NCBI GenBank assembly: GCA_949318235.1
Contig: OX439137.1
Coordinates: 5,378,641-5,442,640 of the forward strand
Origin: Ecdyonurus torrentis
Lineage: Eukaryota; Arthropoda; Insecta; Ephemeroptera; Heptageniidae
Direction: 5' to 3'
Length of the DNA: 64,000 nucleotides
A model generated the notes under the pieces. It did not search any database. It worked only from the letters and a program-made list of their open reading frames with translations, and was not told the DNA's origin. Positions 12,601 through 20,813 of this stretch are shown here, piece by piece (within the stretch, counting starts at the first letter, position 1; each line of letters begins with the position of its first letter). The translations under genes and the position numbers were made by a program.

Positions 12601-15600
12601 AATAGAAAACAAAAACAGATGTGGTTTTATAGATTGACTGGTTGTAATGTACACTCAGACAGACAAAACTAAATATAAAAAACCATGCCAATTTCTTAAA
12701 GACATACTGGTAGACCATAAGAAAACATAAAGCATTTATATCACAAAATACTGGATGGGACTTACATAAATAACATAAATTTGTTTCAAAACCCAACTGT
12801 AGCACTTTGGCAGTGATCAGTAAATTTTTATTCACGCTACCCACACAATATTTGCCTGTTTCTGACGTCAGAAACAGGATTAGTCATGCCAACAACATAC
12901 TGAAAGCCCTTGTCAACTTACCTTTTTTATCATTTAGAATACTAGACTGATAATTACCATACCTTAATATCCATGAATTAGACACCATTACGTTGATTTT
13001 GTATTTATTTTCGTTTATTTTCCTTTTTGACTGTTATATCACGTATCTGACGTCACAATGTACCGCCGCCAATCACAGTCACCGCTCTGGTCACGTGATA
13101 AATTTAAGCCCCTCCCTCATGTTCTTTGCCCCTATCACTGCCCCATCGGTGCATTGTGACGTCAGATACGTGATATAACCGCAAAAAGGAAAATAAACAA
13201 AAATAAATACAAAATCTAATTCATGGATAGTAAGATATGGTACAATTATCAATCTAGTATTATAAATGATAAAAAAGTAAATTGACAAGGGCTTTAACAG
13301 TATTTCCACTCTCTTTTGGGGCCATATTTATATTCTGGTAAAAAAAAAATGGCATCAGTTTGGGAGATATTAGTTTGTGTTTAATCCTTAGAAAGCAAAC
13401 ATTGTTTCATATGGCCTATAGCTTCACCATCAAAGACGATGCAGAAAAGGGTAAAAAAAATATGTGTTCAGGTAATAGCAGTGTTGCCATTTACTCTTAA
13501 CCACCTGCATTTTCTTGCATTCTCTAAGTTAGAGAATGACTAACATCTCACTTCTTTATTTTTACTCTTTATTTGTCAGTTCCATTGTTCAATTATGAAA
13601 TCCACATTATAATAACTTAAGTGAAAAATTCTTTTCAGACATAATCAAAAAATGTCTTACATGATTTATCAATAATTCTCTAACTTAGAGAAAGCAAGAA
13701 ACAAGCAGGTAGTTTAGTGTAAAGGCAACGCTGCTCTTACCTGACTTTGTATTGTTATCCCTTTCTTAAGAAGGCAGCATCATCTTTGATGTTATGTATA
13801 TGGACGAGCCGAGTGAACAATTTATATTACCCAATGGAGGTTATCGGTTAAGCGTGCGTGGAGATGCGGGGAAAGCTAAGGGTCCCCTAATTTAACATTA
13901 CGCTTATGAAGAAAAACACTATTTTTTTTTTTTTTTTTTTTTTTTTGCGATTTTAGAGAAAATTACTTTAACCGATTTTGGAGAAATTCAAATGAAAAAT
14001 ACTAGACATACTTTTATGTATTTTAAGCTATAGAAATTTTGTAACAATTTTTTTAAACCAATAACCTCCATTTAGAGTTGCCAATAAAAATAGTTGACAA
14101 GACTTTTCAAAATATATTTTATTTTCTGAAGCACAACATATTTTTTATCACTGATAACAATATTAACAATATTAAGCTGTTACCTTGTTCAAGATCTGGA
14201 TTAGTAGGTAGTAGAGAAAGAGCTTCACAATCTTCTTTATTAAGACCTTGTAGAGGATTAACCAGCATTCCTACGATGAACAAAAAAATAAATAAATAAA
14301 TAAATAAACAGTGAATACAACTTCTTTGCTTTGGATGTAGCCAGTAAAATTTCTTTCATGTATATAACCAATATTATATTAATGATTGATTCCCAGCTTG
14401 CACCTCCCTGTATGGTATGGTACTGAATGGTATTTCGATGCTTACCCGTCGAAGTGAACGAACTACACTTTACAAATTTGGGGAAAAATGAACGTTCTGC
14501 GTTTGGCGCTTCTACGCGTTTTAACATGAGAACTAGATGGGGGAACTTGGAATTTGTAAAGTGTAGAACGTTCATTTTTCCCCAAATTTGTAAAGTGTAG
14601 TTCGTTCACTTCGACGGGTAAGCATCGATTTGCTCTTGCTCACAGTATAGTCATTATTTCATTTGGGGGTCTGTCATCACTCACCATCTATTCCTGTGAT
14701 TCCTAAATTTTTTAAATAAGGTTATCATGTCCTTAAAGCCCCACAGAAGTTTGTTTGAAGTTGATTGACTAACAAAGGAACAACTATTTTGAGGCCAACT
14801 TTAATAAATTTCGCTTACATCCGCTTCGGTTTCTATTTACTATGCATGCACAGTATGTCCAAACGGAAGCAGATGTGAGCAAAATTGCTTATAGTTGCTT
14901 CAAAACAGTTGTTTCTTTATTAGTCAATTGACCTGCCATGGGCTGAGCAATGAGCCCCAAACAACAGCGCGATACTGCCATTTAAAATCAATTGAAACTT
15001 ATATTATGGTACAGTACTTGCAATGTTAAAAGATTCTTCAAATGAGAGTGAGCTAATACCATATACCTAAACAGTAGCAAGTAACAGGCTACACTTACTA
15101 CCTTTTCATACTTTCAATAGGTATCCTGATTTAAAACCCACTCCTGAAACATCCTAACAAATCTAAAATGTAGTCAAGGATACACTACATACTTATAGTT
15201 TCCAAATAATACAATGTCCCTTACATGTCTTCCGACTCCCTGTATAAATTTGTAGACAAGCATGATTGACTAATAAAGGAACAACTATTTTGAGGCCTAC
15301 TATAAGCGATTTTGCTCACACCCGCTTCCGTTTCGACGTTCTGCACATGCGTAGTAAGAAGAAACAAAAGAGGATATGACCGAAATCGCTTATAGTCAGC
15401 CTCAAAACAGTTGTTCCTTTATTAGTCAATTTAAACTTTAAAACTCTAGTGCCTCTTAGGTTTTTGTAATATAAAATAATAAAATGAAGAACTTTTCATT
15501 TCACTATTTTTTTTTTTTTTTTTTTTTTTAACATGAGCTTTAAATTGTATACTTTTTATTGATTTTCCAGCGAAATATAAACTGGGACATTGACGATTTT

Positions 15601-15922
15601 TGCAAAATCTTGCCGGGACTTAAGTGTTGAAACCGGGACTGTCCTGGCTAATCCGGGACGGATGGTCAGCCTAATCTGGTCATAATAATAACTATGATAA
15701 GTGTTGACCAGTATCACGTAACTTCGAAACTCAGATGAGTATTTCCTGTTCATACTACTCTATGAAAGTCTTACCATTTGACAGTAACAGGTGTCCATCT
15801 TGCAGTAAGAAGACTTGAGAAAGGGTGACAGGCCAATCCCCCACTGAGGGAGTGTCGGAATGAAGATACAGTTGCTCTCCATTGGGCAAACAAAACACCG
15901 ACGACAGATCCTCTTCTGACAT
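1..15922 (-). CDS. Multi-exon C2H2 zinc-finger protein gene, 3' end outside window
   Basis: I assembled eleven coding exons by hand: 15922-15775, 14270-14184, 12598-12180, 11314-11192, 10294-10137, 5356-5194, 3824-3667, 2788-2613, 1706-1503, 573-433 and 86-1. Every intron is GT-AG and every phase matches, giving 621 codons without a stop. Residues 1-190 are acidic and lack a recognisable domain (no ZAD). Eleven C2H2 fingers follow: one near 193-214, one split across exons 4/5, then a nearly continuous run from about residue 313 to 569. Several fingers are split by introns. A TGEKP-type linker appears once, between fingers 8 and 9, as SGEKP. By family knowledge this is a nuclear DNA-binding protein; target and ortholog are not recognised. 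An opposite-strand ZAD zinc-finger gene sits in intron 5. The stop codon lies beyond base 1. Confidence 0.92.
433..573 (-). CDS. Zinc-finger gene exon 10: finger 11
   Basis: The 141-base exon (acceptor ATTTTAG, donor GTATGT, phase 1 to 1) encodes finger 11 (FECSAC to HIADH) and then a charged Glu/Gln/Arg stretch. Confidence 0.9.
898..1249 (+). mobile_element. Family B element, old diverged copy (intron 9)
   Basis: TTAA at 894-897 precedes AGTGACCGTCCAGGC. Internal blocks match family B in order: CATTAAACACAAAATGGGA, GAGAGCGCAAAAACATTGTA, GTGCGGGTTGCATAA and the end GGTCTGGACGATTCCT. The CRE-like site has decayed to TGATGTCA. Confidence 0.7.
1503..1706 (-). CDS. Zinc-finger gene exon 9: end of finger 8, fingers 9 and 10
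   Basis: The 204-base exon (acceptor ATTACAG, donor GTAAGA, phase 1 to 1) completes finger 8, has a SGEKP linker, then fingers 9 (YACDSC to HKMRH) and 10 (YQCPHC to HMRARH). This is the most canonical part of the protein. Confidence 0.95.
2040..2222 (+). repeat. Dispersed repeat L, copy 1, ending at TTAA
   Basis: Matches 60260-60491 in blocks such as TTTTATCAT, TAGCTGTTA and AGTTTTCTTTTTAGATTTTG, ending CAACCC before TTAA (2223-2226). The left end is not resolved. Confidence 0.6.
2282..2589. mobile_element. Family A fold-back MITE, copy 1 (intron 8)
   Basis: This 308-bp near-perfect palindrome has termini AGGCGTAGAACACCTTGAAC, flanked by TTAA at 2278-2281 and 2590-2593. The arms are about 130 bases and end in CRE-like TGACGTCA sites at 2408 and 2456 around a short loop. 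It lies in the minus-strand gene, immediately downstream of exon 8's donor. Confidence 0.92.
2613..2788 (-). CDS. Zinc-finger gene exon 8: end of finger 6, finger 7, start of finger 8
   Basis: The 176-base exon (acceptor CTTCCCAG, donor GTAATT, phase 2 to 1) completes finger 6, carries finger 7 (ECHICH to HLTAVH) and begins finger 8 (YTCPVC). Its length is not a multiple of three, so skipping it would shift the frame. Family A hairpin elements sit on both sides, one beginning only 20 bases past the donor edge. Confidence 0.93.
2993..3301. mobile_element. Family A fold-back MITE, copy 2 (intron 7)
   Basis: This 309-bp palindrome has the same ends as copy 1 (AGGCATAGAACACCTTGAAC) and TTAA at 2989-2992 and 3302-3305. 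The two CRE-like sites are degraded by one or two bases. It lies on the other side of exon 8 from copy 1. Confidence 0.92.
3541..3613. repeat. (TTTCTTCG)3 followed by 50 T
   Basis: Three copies of an 8-base unit lead into one of the longest T runs in the window, close to exon 7. Confidence 0.95.
3667..3824 (-). CDS. Zinc-finger gene exon 7: fingers 5 and 6
   Basis: The 158-base exon (acceptor ATTTTTAG, donor GTAAGT, phase 0 to 2) encodes finger 5 (LSCDTC to HMRIH) and most of finger 6 (FKCNVC to LKNH). The last histidine of finger 6 lies in exon 8. Confidence 0.93.
4004..4662. mobile_element. Family F TTAA element
   Basis: TTAA at 4000-4003 and 4663-4666. The inverted ends GGTACTACTTTAGGGTAG match exactly; the 620-base interior is not palindromic and has no long frame. 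It lies in intron 6 of the minus-strand gene. Confidence 0.88.
4985..5142. mobile_element. Family G MITE, diverged copy
   Basis: The right end CAAGTTGTTCCTTTATTAGT and inner blocks (AAAGCGATTTTACTCACAAC, GTAGAAACGGAAACGGATGT) match other family G copies. The left end is decayed. Located in intron 6, near exon 6. Confidence 0.75.
5194..5356 (-). CDS. Zinc-finger gene exon 6: fingers 3 and 4
   Basis: The 163-base exon (acceptor TGTTTCAG, donor GTAACT, phase 2 to 0) encodes two fingers. Finger 3 is unusual, with four residues between its cysteines (CGVVGC) and HDLCH as its histidine pair. Finger 4 is standard (FKCCEC to HLWRDH). Confidence 0.92.
5740..5956 (+). promoter_or_regulatory. Probable promoter and 5' leader intron of the ZAD zinc-finger gene
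   Basis: The region upstream of the ZAD gene has several CG dinucleotides in otherwise AT-rich DNA. A consensus donor GTAAG begins at 5840 and a TTTTTGTTACAG acceptor ends at 5956, so the leader may contain a 116-base intron. The transcription start would lie before 5839; no clear TATA box was picked out. Two short upstream reading frames begin at 6009 and 6013 in the second leader exon. Confidence 0.45.
6099..7598 (+). CDS. ZAD-C2H2 zinc-finger protein, single coding exon, nested gene
   Basis: The protein is 499 aa. The start chosen is ATG 6099, with purine at -3 and G at +4. The same frame runs 20 codons upstream only from a TTG, so that extension is not used. Residues about 10-85 form a ZAD, a dimerisation domain typical of insect zinc-finger proteins, with zinc-binding cysteines C11, C14, C58 and C61. 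Residues about 90-190 are polar and acidic. Ten fingers follow from about residue 194; the last ends in Cys instead of His, and TGEKP joins fingers 9 and 10. The tail is basic. It probably binds DNA in the nucleus as a dimer; its target is unknown. The coding exon has no intron and very AT-rich codons. It lies antisense in intron 5 of the outer zinc-finger gene. No clear polyadenylation signal follows closely. Confidence 0.95.
   Translation: MELLANVQSLCRLCGSKTKMDNRVSIFDSKSDLDLNNKIAHFLDLHIIENDSLPQYVCNDCVEKLENFNEFKELSHKTNLMFNDLLHKKSSPTPSTSNFENVHNNFSILSNALLFGNTKQTELQSELESDTNEALQASIMEPEIQIKMEEEDKNDPIDTTATKPKFFTDNFLCLYQSVPKTPATNQDKTRKQVYKCIFCDATFYSRQFALEHTNLVHSIRKKVNVKANVTITNTNPVQCNTCNETYESVFELNQHIKTHKTPDDSMKYTCDYCNKQLKTADTLRIHIKRHNKDYTCFCNYCNKGFFDSSNLKYHIRSNHTKEYPYHCTHCPKKFVTNSQLKHHILVMHTEGLNYECDICKKIFKTELFVKSHKLTHIPIEERKKFKCDLCDLTFVYKSNVRKHIATIHMGKLPYKCHLCKRGYSSTSGLKIHLLTHSGVKNFVCEVCGKPFAVASNLKVHLRVHTGEKPFQCKVCNQSFTQSSTLNLHRKKYCQRKKLK
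7757..7920. repeat. Inverted repeat next to a 26-base poly(G) run
   Basis: GGCTCACTAG at 7801-7810 pairs with CTAGTGAGCC at 7888-7897. Inner (GTGGCGTCACTTG / CGTGACGTCACAAC) and outer parts pair imperfectly. TGACGTCA is at 7873. The G run at 7777-7802 interrupts the left arm. It lies 3' of the ZAD gene. Confidence 0.65.
7921..8580. repeat. Separated inverted repeat 3' of the ZAD gene
   Basis: About 150 bases at 7921-8075 recur in inverted, diverged form at 8415-8575 (shared blocks ACATTGCAAG, CCTTTGAAA, CATCAAAATTT, CCGGAAAAG). The spacer of about 340 bases shows no gene. Probably a decayed transposon. Confidence 0.55.
10137..10294 (-). CDS. Zinc-finger gene exon 5: end of finger 2 and basic linker
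   Basis: The 158-base exon starts in phase 0 with Asp-His, completing finger 2, and ends in phase 2 at GTGAGT. It encodes a Pro/Gln/Glu-rich linker and then a basic segment (RARRTIRLPK) that could serve as a nuclear-localisation signal, an inference. The following intron is about 4.8 kb and carries the ZAD gene. Confidence 0.9.
10608..10667. repeat. Perfect 60-bp palindrome
   Basis: Thirty bases beginning AAGTGGCGCTGTAGTC are followed without spacer by their exact reverse complement. It lies in intron 4 of the minus-strand gene. Sequence to its right resembles 42900-43030. Confidence 0.9.
11192..11314 (-). CDS. Zinc-finger gene exon 4: first part of finger 2
   Basis: This 123-base exon is 41 codons with phase 0 at both ends, acceptor TACTCAG and donor GTAAGT. 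It holds the two cysteines and first histidine of finger 2 (FLCAQC to QHMLD). The second histidine is the second codon of exon 5, so an intron splits this finger. Confidence 0.92.
11775..11990 (-). repeat. Diverged dispersed repeat J, copy in intron 3
   Basis: Contains CACAGGCTCCTTGTACA, CCACAACCACCC and CAGGGTGCATCTTACAA, the inverted counterpart of 43105-43290. Confidence 0.5.
12180..12598 (-). CDS. Zinc-finger gene exon 3: acidic region and finger 1
   Basis: This 419-base exon follows a TATTAG acceptor and ends at GTAATT in phase 0. It encodes a long Asn/Asp/Glu/Leu-rich, probably disordered stretch and then the first C2H2 finger (FKCRKC with its histidine pair in LEHISLEH). The acidic part could be an activation or protein-contact region; that is inference. 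Confidence 0.92.
12700..13423 (-). mobile_element. Family B element split by a family C insertion
   Basis: The left part starts after TTAA (12696-12699) with AGACATACTGGTAGACC. The right part resumes at CAGTATTTCCACTCTC and ends TGGCCTATAGCT. Between them lies the family C element at 12905-13293. Subtracting it leaves about 330 bases, the normal family B length. It carries the 24-bp perfect palindrome centred on TGACGTCA at 12855-12878. Confidence 0.85.
12905..13293 (+). mobile_element. Family C fold-back element nested in family B
   Basis: Inverted ends AAGCCCTTGTCAACTTA and its complement before TTAA (13294-13297). TGACGTCA occurs in both arms at 13048 and 13157. The centre holds a CCAAT motif (GCCAATCAC) and TCACGTGA. 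The left TTAA has changed to TGAA. Confidence 0.9.
13429..13790. mobile_element. Inverted-repeat element in intron 2
   Basis: Ends ATCAAAGACGATGC and near complement. Inner arms share GTGTTGCC, ACCACCTGCATTTTCTTGC and the palindromic CTCTAAGTTAGAGAA. It abuts the right end of the 12700-13423 family B copy. Confidence 0.75.
14184..14270 (-). CDS. Zinc-finger gene exon 2
   Basis: This 87-base exon has acceptor CGTAG and donor GTAACA, phase 1 in and 1 out. It encodes 28 whole codons rich in Leu, Asn and acidic residues (MLVNPLQGLNKEDCEALSLL and on). No finger is present. Support comes from the phase match with exons 1 and 3. Confidence 0.88.
14435..14628. repeat. Perfect 64-bp inverted repeat in intron 1
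   Basis: Arms 14435-14498 and 14565-14628 begin TCGATGCTTACCCGTCGAAG and pair without visible mismatch around a 66-base loop. A third partial copy (AATTTGTAAAGTGTAGAACG) lies in the loop side at 14551-14570. Confidence 0.85.
14765..14927. mobile_element. Family G MITE
   Basis: A 163-bp imperfect palindrome with ends TTGACTAACAAAGGAACAAC and its complement. The arms contain CACATCCGCTTC-type sequence. It lies in intron 1 of the minus-strand gene. Confidence 0.88.
15266..15429. mobile_element. Family G MITE
   Basis: A 164-bp imperfect palindrome with ends ATTGACTAATAAAGGAACAA and complement, about 340 bases from the 14765 copy in the same intron. Confidence 0.9.
15575..15690 (-). mobile_element. 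Fragment of a DNA-transposon end (CCGGGAC repeats)
   Basis: Spaced CCGGGAC motifs ending GGGACGGATGGTCAGCCTA resemble a common animal transposon terminus. Only one end is visible, beside poly(T). Family not determined. Confidence 0.45.
15775..15922 (-). CDS. Zinc-finger gene exon 1 (start codon)
   Basis: The ATG is at 15922-15920 and opens a 49-codon frame beginning MSEEDLSSVF. The exon ends in phase 1 at a GTAAG donor. A TATTTTAG acceptor lies nine bases upstream of the ATG (exon edge 15931), so at least one untranslated exon probably lies further upstream; I could not place it. No other frame joins to exon 2. Confidence 0.88.
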
Positions 15923-15931
15923 CTTTTACAT

Positions 15932-16871
15932 CTAAAATACATAATTTCACAATAAATAAACAGTGATTTTATTGCATGTATTTAAATTCATTGTTTTTTT
16001 GCCAAACATACGCAGTGTTTAGCACATGCATGTTTCCTTAACAAAATATGTACCGGTATGTATATGTATTTATGTTTGTTTTTGTTTTTTTTCCATTAGA
16101 TTGATAGCATATAAAAATTTAGCATCATGCATTTATTAACATATAAATGGATATCTTAATTATGTACTAAGTAACAGAAAGTGGCATGAAAGTTATAAAA
16201 AAACGTGCCAAATAAGCAATAAAACAATATCATATGAAATAACAGCGTGGCATTGCTTATTGAAATGACATTAATTTTTATTTTAAAGCCACGATTCCAA
16301 AGAAAAACATAAAATTAATATGAATTATTATGCATTAATAATATTTTTTATTAATAACATGCTTACTTGATAACCAGATTATAATAATTTGATTAAATCA
16401 TGGAAAAAACATTGAAAATTTATTTTACTGCCTGTTTACTGCACGGACTCATGTTTACAATACATTTCATCATTCATGATTTTGGAATGTGCTGCCTCTT
16501 GCGGTCAAATTTGAAACTTCTTCAAAGAGAAGAAGTAAAAAATTGTAAAATGCGCGGGATTAAGTTTTTGTGCAACACGTAAAGATGCATCAAGTTGCTA
16601 AGTAAGTTTATTTTTATTGTATTAATTATATTGAAATTTTGTTTTTAAATAATTAACAAAGTACTTAATTATAGCTAATCCTCAGTGGCGAGATATATGA
16701 TCATTATATACATTGGCTCGATCATCGCATGGTGCACTTGCAGCACGAGTAAAATGTACACGAAAAGAAAAAGTGGTGGCAATCGATGCTCTCAATTAAT
16801 ATATTATTACATTTTTTTTTTTTTTTTTTTTTCCACTTATAGATTTAAGCGTTCACTTGGACGTCATAAAA
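15932..16871. other. Region upstream of the outer zinc-finger gene
   Basis: AT-rich DNA with a poly(T) at about 16813-16832. The minus-strand gene's promoter and untranslated exon should lie here or further right, but no island or splice site was convincing. Confidence 0.4.
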
Positions 16872-16875
16872 TTAA

Positions 16876-17756
16876 AGGGATAGTACACCGCTTTTTTTAT
16901 TTTTGATAGCTAAAAGATATGTCCTATTCATGAACCCTTCCGCTAGGTTCATCTTGCTGCGCTAATTAGGGCGCGAGTTAATTGGAGGGAGACAGTCTGG
17001 GGCCTTGCCAGTCGGGCAGCCATTTTTAAAAAACCTCCTCCCTGCTTGCTGATGGTGATATATTTTTTTCAGAGATGTACTTACCTTTGAATAGAGGTGA
17101 GAGAACAAAGAGGGCTGTATAAATTTGCGAGGGATTAACTTTTACTACCTGCATGACCCAATCATATTACTCATGATTGAATAATGATAACTCTAAATAT
17201 GTATCAAAGTGACCCCAGGTCATCACAGTTGATATTGTTATTAAAAATTATGCAATTTACTTTTTTGATCAAAGTTGTAGAGTGTTTCTAACCCTATAAT
17301 GATTTTGCAATCCCACTTTTTTGATAACATGATTTAAGGGTTAGAAACACTCTACAACCTCATTCAAAAAAGTAAATTGCATAATTTTTAATAACAATAT
17401 CAACTGTGATGACGTGGGGTCACATTGATACATATTTAGAGTTATCATTATTCAATCATGCGCAATATGATTGGGTCATGCAGGTAGTAAAAGTTAATCC
17501 CTCGCAAATTTATACAGCCCTCTTTGTTCTCTCACCTCTATTCAAAGGTAAGTACATCTCTGAAAAAAATATATCACCATCAGCAAGCAGGGAGGAGGTT
17601 TTTTAAAAATGGCTGCCCGACTGGCACGGCCCCAGACTGTCTCACTCCAATTAACTCGCGCCCTAATTAGCGCAGCAAGATGAACCTGGCGGAAGGGTTC
17701 ATGAATAGGACATATCTTTTAGCTATCAAAAATAAAAAAAGCGGTGTACTATCCCT
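16876..17756. mobile_element. Family D long fold-back element (881 bp)
   Basis: TTAA flanks at 16872-16875 and 17757-17760. Inverted ends AGGGATAGTACACCGC. The arms are about 425 bases with few mismatches and the central loop near 17300-17335 is short, so a transcript would form one very long hairpin. No coding capacity is recognised; a 66-codon frame in one arm is part of the repeat. Confidence 0.92.
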
Positions 17757-17760
17757 TTAA

Positions 17761-18620
17761 GCAGTAAACGCAGTAAATAATTAATATTAACAAGTATTCG
17801 AAAATTTTAATTTTTCGCCATAATTAAAAATGCTATAACTCGAATCTACTATTGATGGACTCTGTTTTTTTATAAGGTACAGTACAACAGTACTACACCC
17901 GCGACCCGCGAGTAAATTGTAATTTTTACGGTTTCAGTTTTTATTTCATAATACCTATATACAGTACACGTCAATTTAATGAAAAAAATAAAAATCGATA
18001 AAATAAGTGAATGTAATTATTATAATTTATATGTCGCACTTGGAGTAATTTTATGACATTTTTATTTATTGGGTTTTCAGCACTTTTGCTCTAAAATTAA
18101 TTGGTATATATCATATGCCTTCCTTAGAGTTAAAAAGTAATTGAAACGCAAAAAAAAAAAAAAAAGTAATAATAAAATAAATAAATGAAGTAAATGCTTT
18201 TAATCTTCTATAAATTTTTAAATATAAATATCACTTATTGTAAATAAAATTTAGTACTCTTCCACTCTTTGCATTTTTTTTTTTTTTTTTTTTTTTATTA
18301 TTATTAGGGGAGAGGGGTATAGTAATTTATTTCAATTAAAAGTTAAACATTTGATTTGTAAAGGAAGGAAAAGGAAAATAAAATTGAAAAAGAAGAATCT
18401 TTAAATTTAATTCATTATTTATTTATGAAAGAAAATGAGAATGTCTTTGAAAAATTAAACAAATTGATATATTGAGTGTGATTAAAAACAAATAATTTAT
18501 AGAAACTGAAAAGTTTGTGATAAATTTAAACAGCTTCTTTTTATAAGAGTCAGGTGAGCAAACGATAAATTATAGCGTCGTAGTTTTTATTATTAGATAT
18601 TTTTGTTTATTCAGCTTTTC

Positions 18621-18651
<31 letters not shown>

Positions 18652-19339
18652 CCTTTTATAAACTTTGAGACATAAATTTTTTTTTATCAAGCAAAAACTG
18701 AACTTCTTTTTATACAAATATATGAACACAAATTTGGCCATATTAATATTTTAAATTTATATTTACTTCCACCAAAGTGTATAATATAATAGTGTGATGT
18801 GATAACGTGATAACATTTTAGCATTGAAAATGAGGAAGGTGAATTTTTTTAAGCCCCACTTTTTATGACATTTTTGAAAAGAGCGGTAAAAAATTTTGAC
18901 GCGCTATTTTTTCTTAAAACGGTTGGAGCATGGGAAGTATTTTTAATTAATTTTTGAAAATCGTCCTAAAAAGACTCTGACGTCATCAATTGGGCATTTA
19001 TTTCGGAAAGTATTGACCGTAGAAGGTTCAGTAGCCAGTTTTTTGAAATCCTGAGAACGAGCTGATTTCATTAAACTGGTTACTGAACTTCGAACGATTA
19101 GTATTTGCCGAGAAAAAAGTGGAATGATGACGTCAGAGTCTTTTTAGGTCGATTTTCAAAAATTAATTAAAAATACTTCGCATGCTCCAATCGTCCTAAG
19201 AAAAAATAGCGCCTCAAAATTTTTTAAAGCTCTTTCCAAAAATATCATAAACTCAATAAAAAAAATTCAATTCACCTTCCTCATTGAGTGCATATATTTT
19301 TCTCATACAAATAACATTTTATATTTAACAGAACTTTAT

Positions 19340-19390
<51 letters not shown>

Positions 19391-19831
19391 TTTAGTATAA
19401 CGATTATAGTGTGTATACATGCACTACAATAGTCAATACTACAATAGAAAGATAAAGTTTAAGAAGAATAAAACATTAAAATATAAGGGTTTGATGTAGG
19501 TATAGACTATATAGACGTAGACTGGTAAAAGTCGATCAGTGAGAAAATACATGAACTGCAATAACTGAAAATAAATATATATATAAGGAGTACTTGTAAA
19601 TTGAAATGACATATTATAAATAAATGTTTTATTCAACATAATATATAATATTGCTCTGAATTTTTGCCACTGAAATCAGTATTTAGAAAATAATTACTTT
19701 TTTTTTTTTTTTTTTTCAATAGAAATGTTTTAAAAATGATTGAATTGCAAGAAGATTTCAAAAAGATGAAACATTTCACTAAAATTTCATCAACATTTTA
19801 TTTGCATCTTTGTTTGATACGAATAAAAGTT

Positions 19832-19877
<46 letters not shown>

Positions 19878-20599
19878 ATAATAAAAACAATATTATAAAA
19901 AATAAACTATATTAAAATTATCTAATTGTAAATATTTAAAGGAAAAAATATATATATAATATGGATAGCACTCAATGATTTAAGCTTGCGCTTGGATGCC
20001 ATATTTAAACATAAAATTGCATTGCATATATGCCATTTTTTGGCCAATCAACATTATAAGTAAACTTAATTGTTACTTATTTATTATTATTGTGATGAAT
20101 ATCTGCGTTGGTAGTTTATATTGGTTAAAATGAACTATTTAAACTAAACCAGAGCCAAATAATGAAATTTAAAAACTATCCTTTTTTCTTTTCGATAAAT
20201 ACGAGGATAAAAATGACTTTTGTCGTATACTGCGTAATATATATTTTATTTATACCTATACTTAGCTGCTATATACTTAGCACGCAATTTCATTCAAGAC
20301 TGCGTCTCGTCTCATGCATTTCTCTTTTGATGAAAAATAGTGAAAACTGATGAAAAATAGTTTTTCGTGTCTTTTAGAGAAATTTCATGAAAAAAATAAT
20401 TCTTTTATTTGTCTTTGCTTTCAAGAAAATGAAATAAAATAAAATTACCTCCTAAACTTTGTGACTTTTGCTTTGTGATTATTATCTTTTTCATTTCCAC
20501 ATAGTTTATAAGAATATTAATCATATACATATATTAATTAATTATATGTCTATCTGCCGTCTACCTATAGATATACTGTGCCGTCTACAAAACTTCTAG
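17761..20599. other. AT-rich intergenic stretch
   Basis: Apart from the family E element, it holds several homopolymers, notably T runs at about 18272-18297, 18625-18651, 19342-19385 and 19833-19875. No coding signal seen. Confidence 0.6.
18829..19285. mobile_element. Family E inverted-repeat element
   Basis: The ends are AATGAGGAAGGTGAATT and its complement. Inner arms repeat TAATTTTTGAAAATCG and AAAAGACTCTGACGTCA in inverted orientation, putting TGACGTCA at 18978 and 19128. A clear target duplication was not identified. Confidence 0.82.
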
Positions 20600-20700
20600 T
20601 GTACCACGGATTGTTTGGGTCATGTGATATATATATGACGTCACTGGTGCTATACTAGATGCTGCGCACGCAGAAGTGTGTTCTGGCGCCTGGCGCTAAA
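20600..20700 (+). promoter_or_regulatory. Candidate promoter with CRE-like site
   Basis: The sequence around 20600-20760 is clearly richer in G+C and CG than its neighbours and contains TGACGTCA at 20636-20643. It directly precedes a candidate leader exon with a strong splice donor. No repeat copy of this stretch was noticed elsewhere in the window, unlike most other TGACGTCA sites. Transcription is inferred. Confidence 0.35.
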
Positions 20701-20813
20701 TATTCACTAGTTGCTCTTAGAGTGGCACTGCGGCAGCATCTCTTCTACCGGCGTTTGAACATACGTTTACCCACATACACGTAAAGTAAATCTTCGCACT
20801 TGGCTCCTGGAAG
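20701..20813 (+). other. Candidate untranslated first exon
   Basis: The stretch has no ATG on the plus strand and ends in AAG|GTAAGTG, a near-perfect splice donor (intron from 20814). The 5' edge is a guess. If real, it is the leader of a plus-strand gene divergent from the outer zinc-finger gene. Confidence 0.35.

Noticed and set aside
17406..17606. 66-codon plus-strand frame
   Set aside because: It lies fully within one arm of the family D fold-back element.
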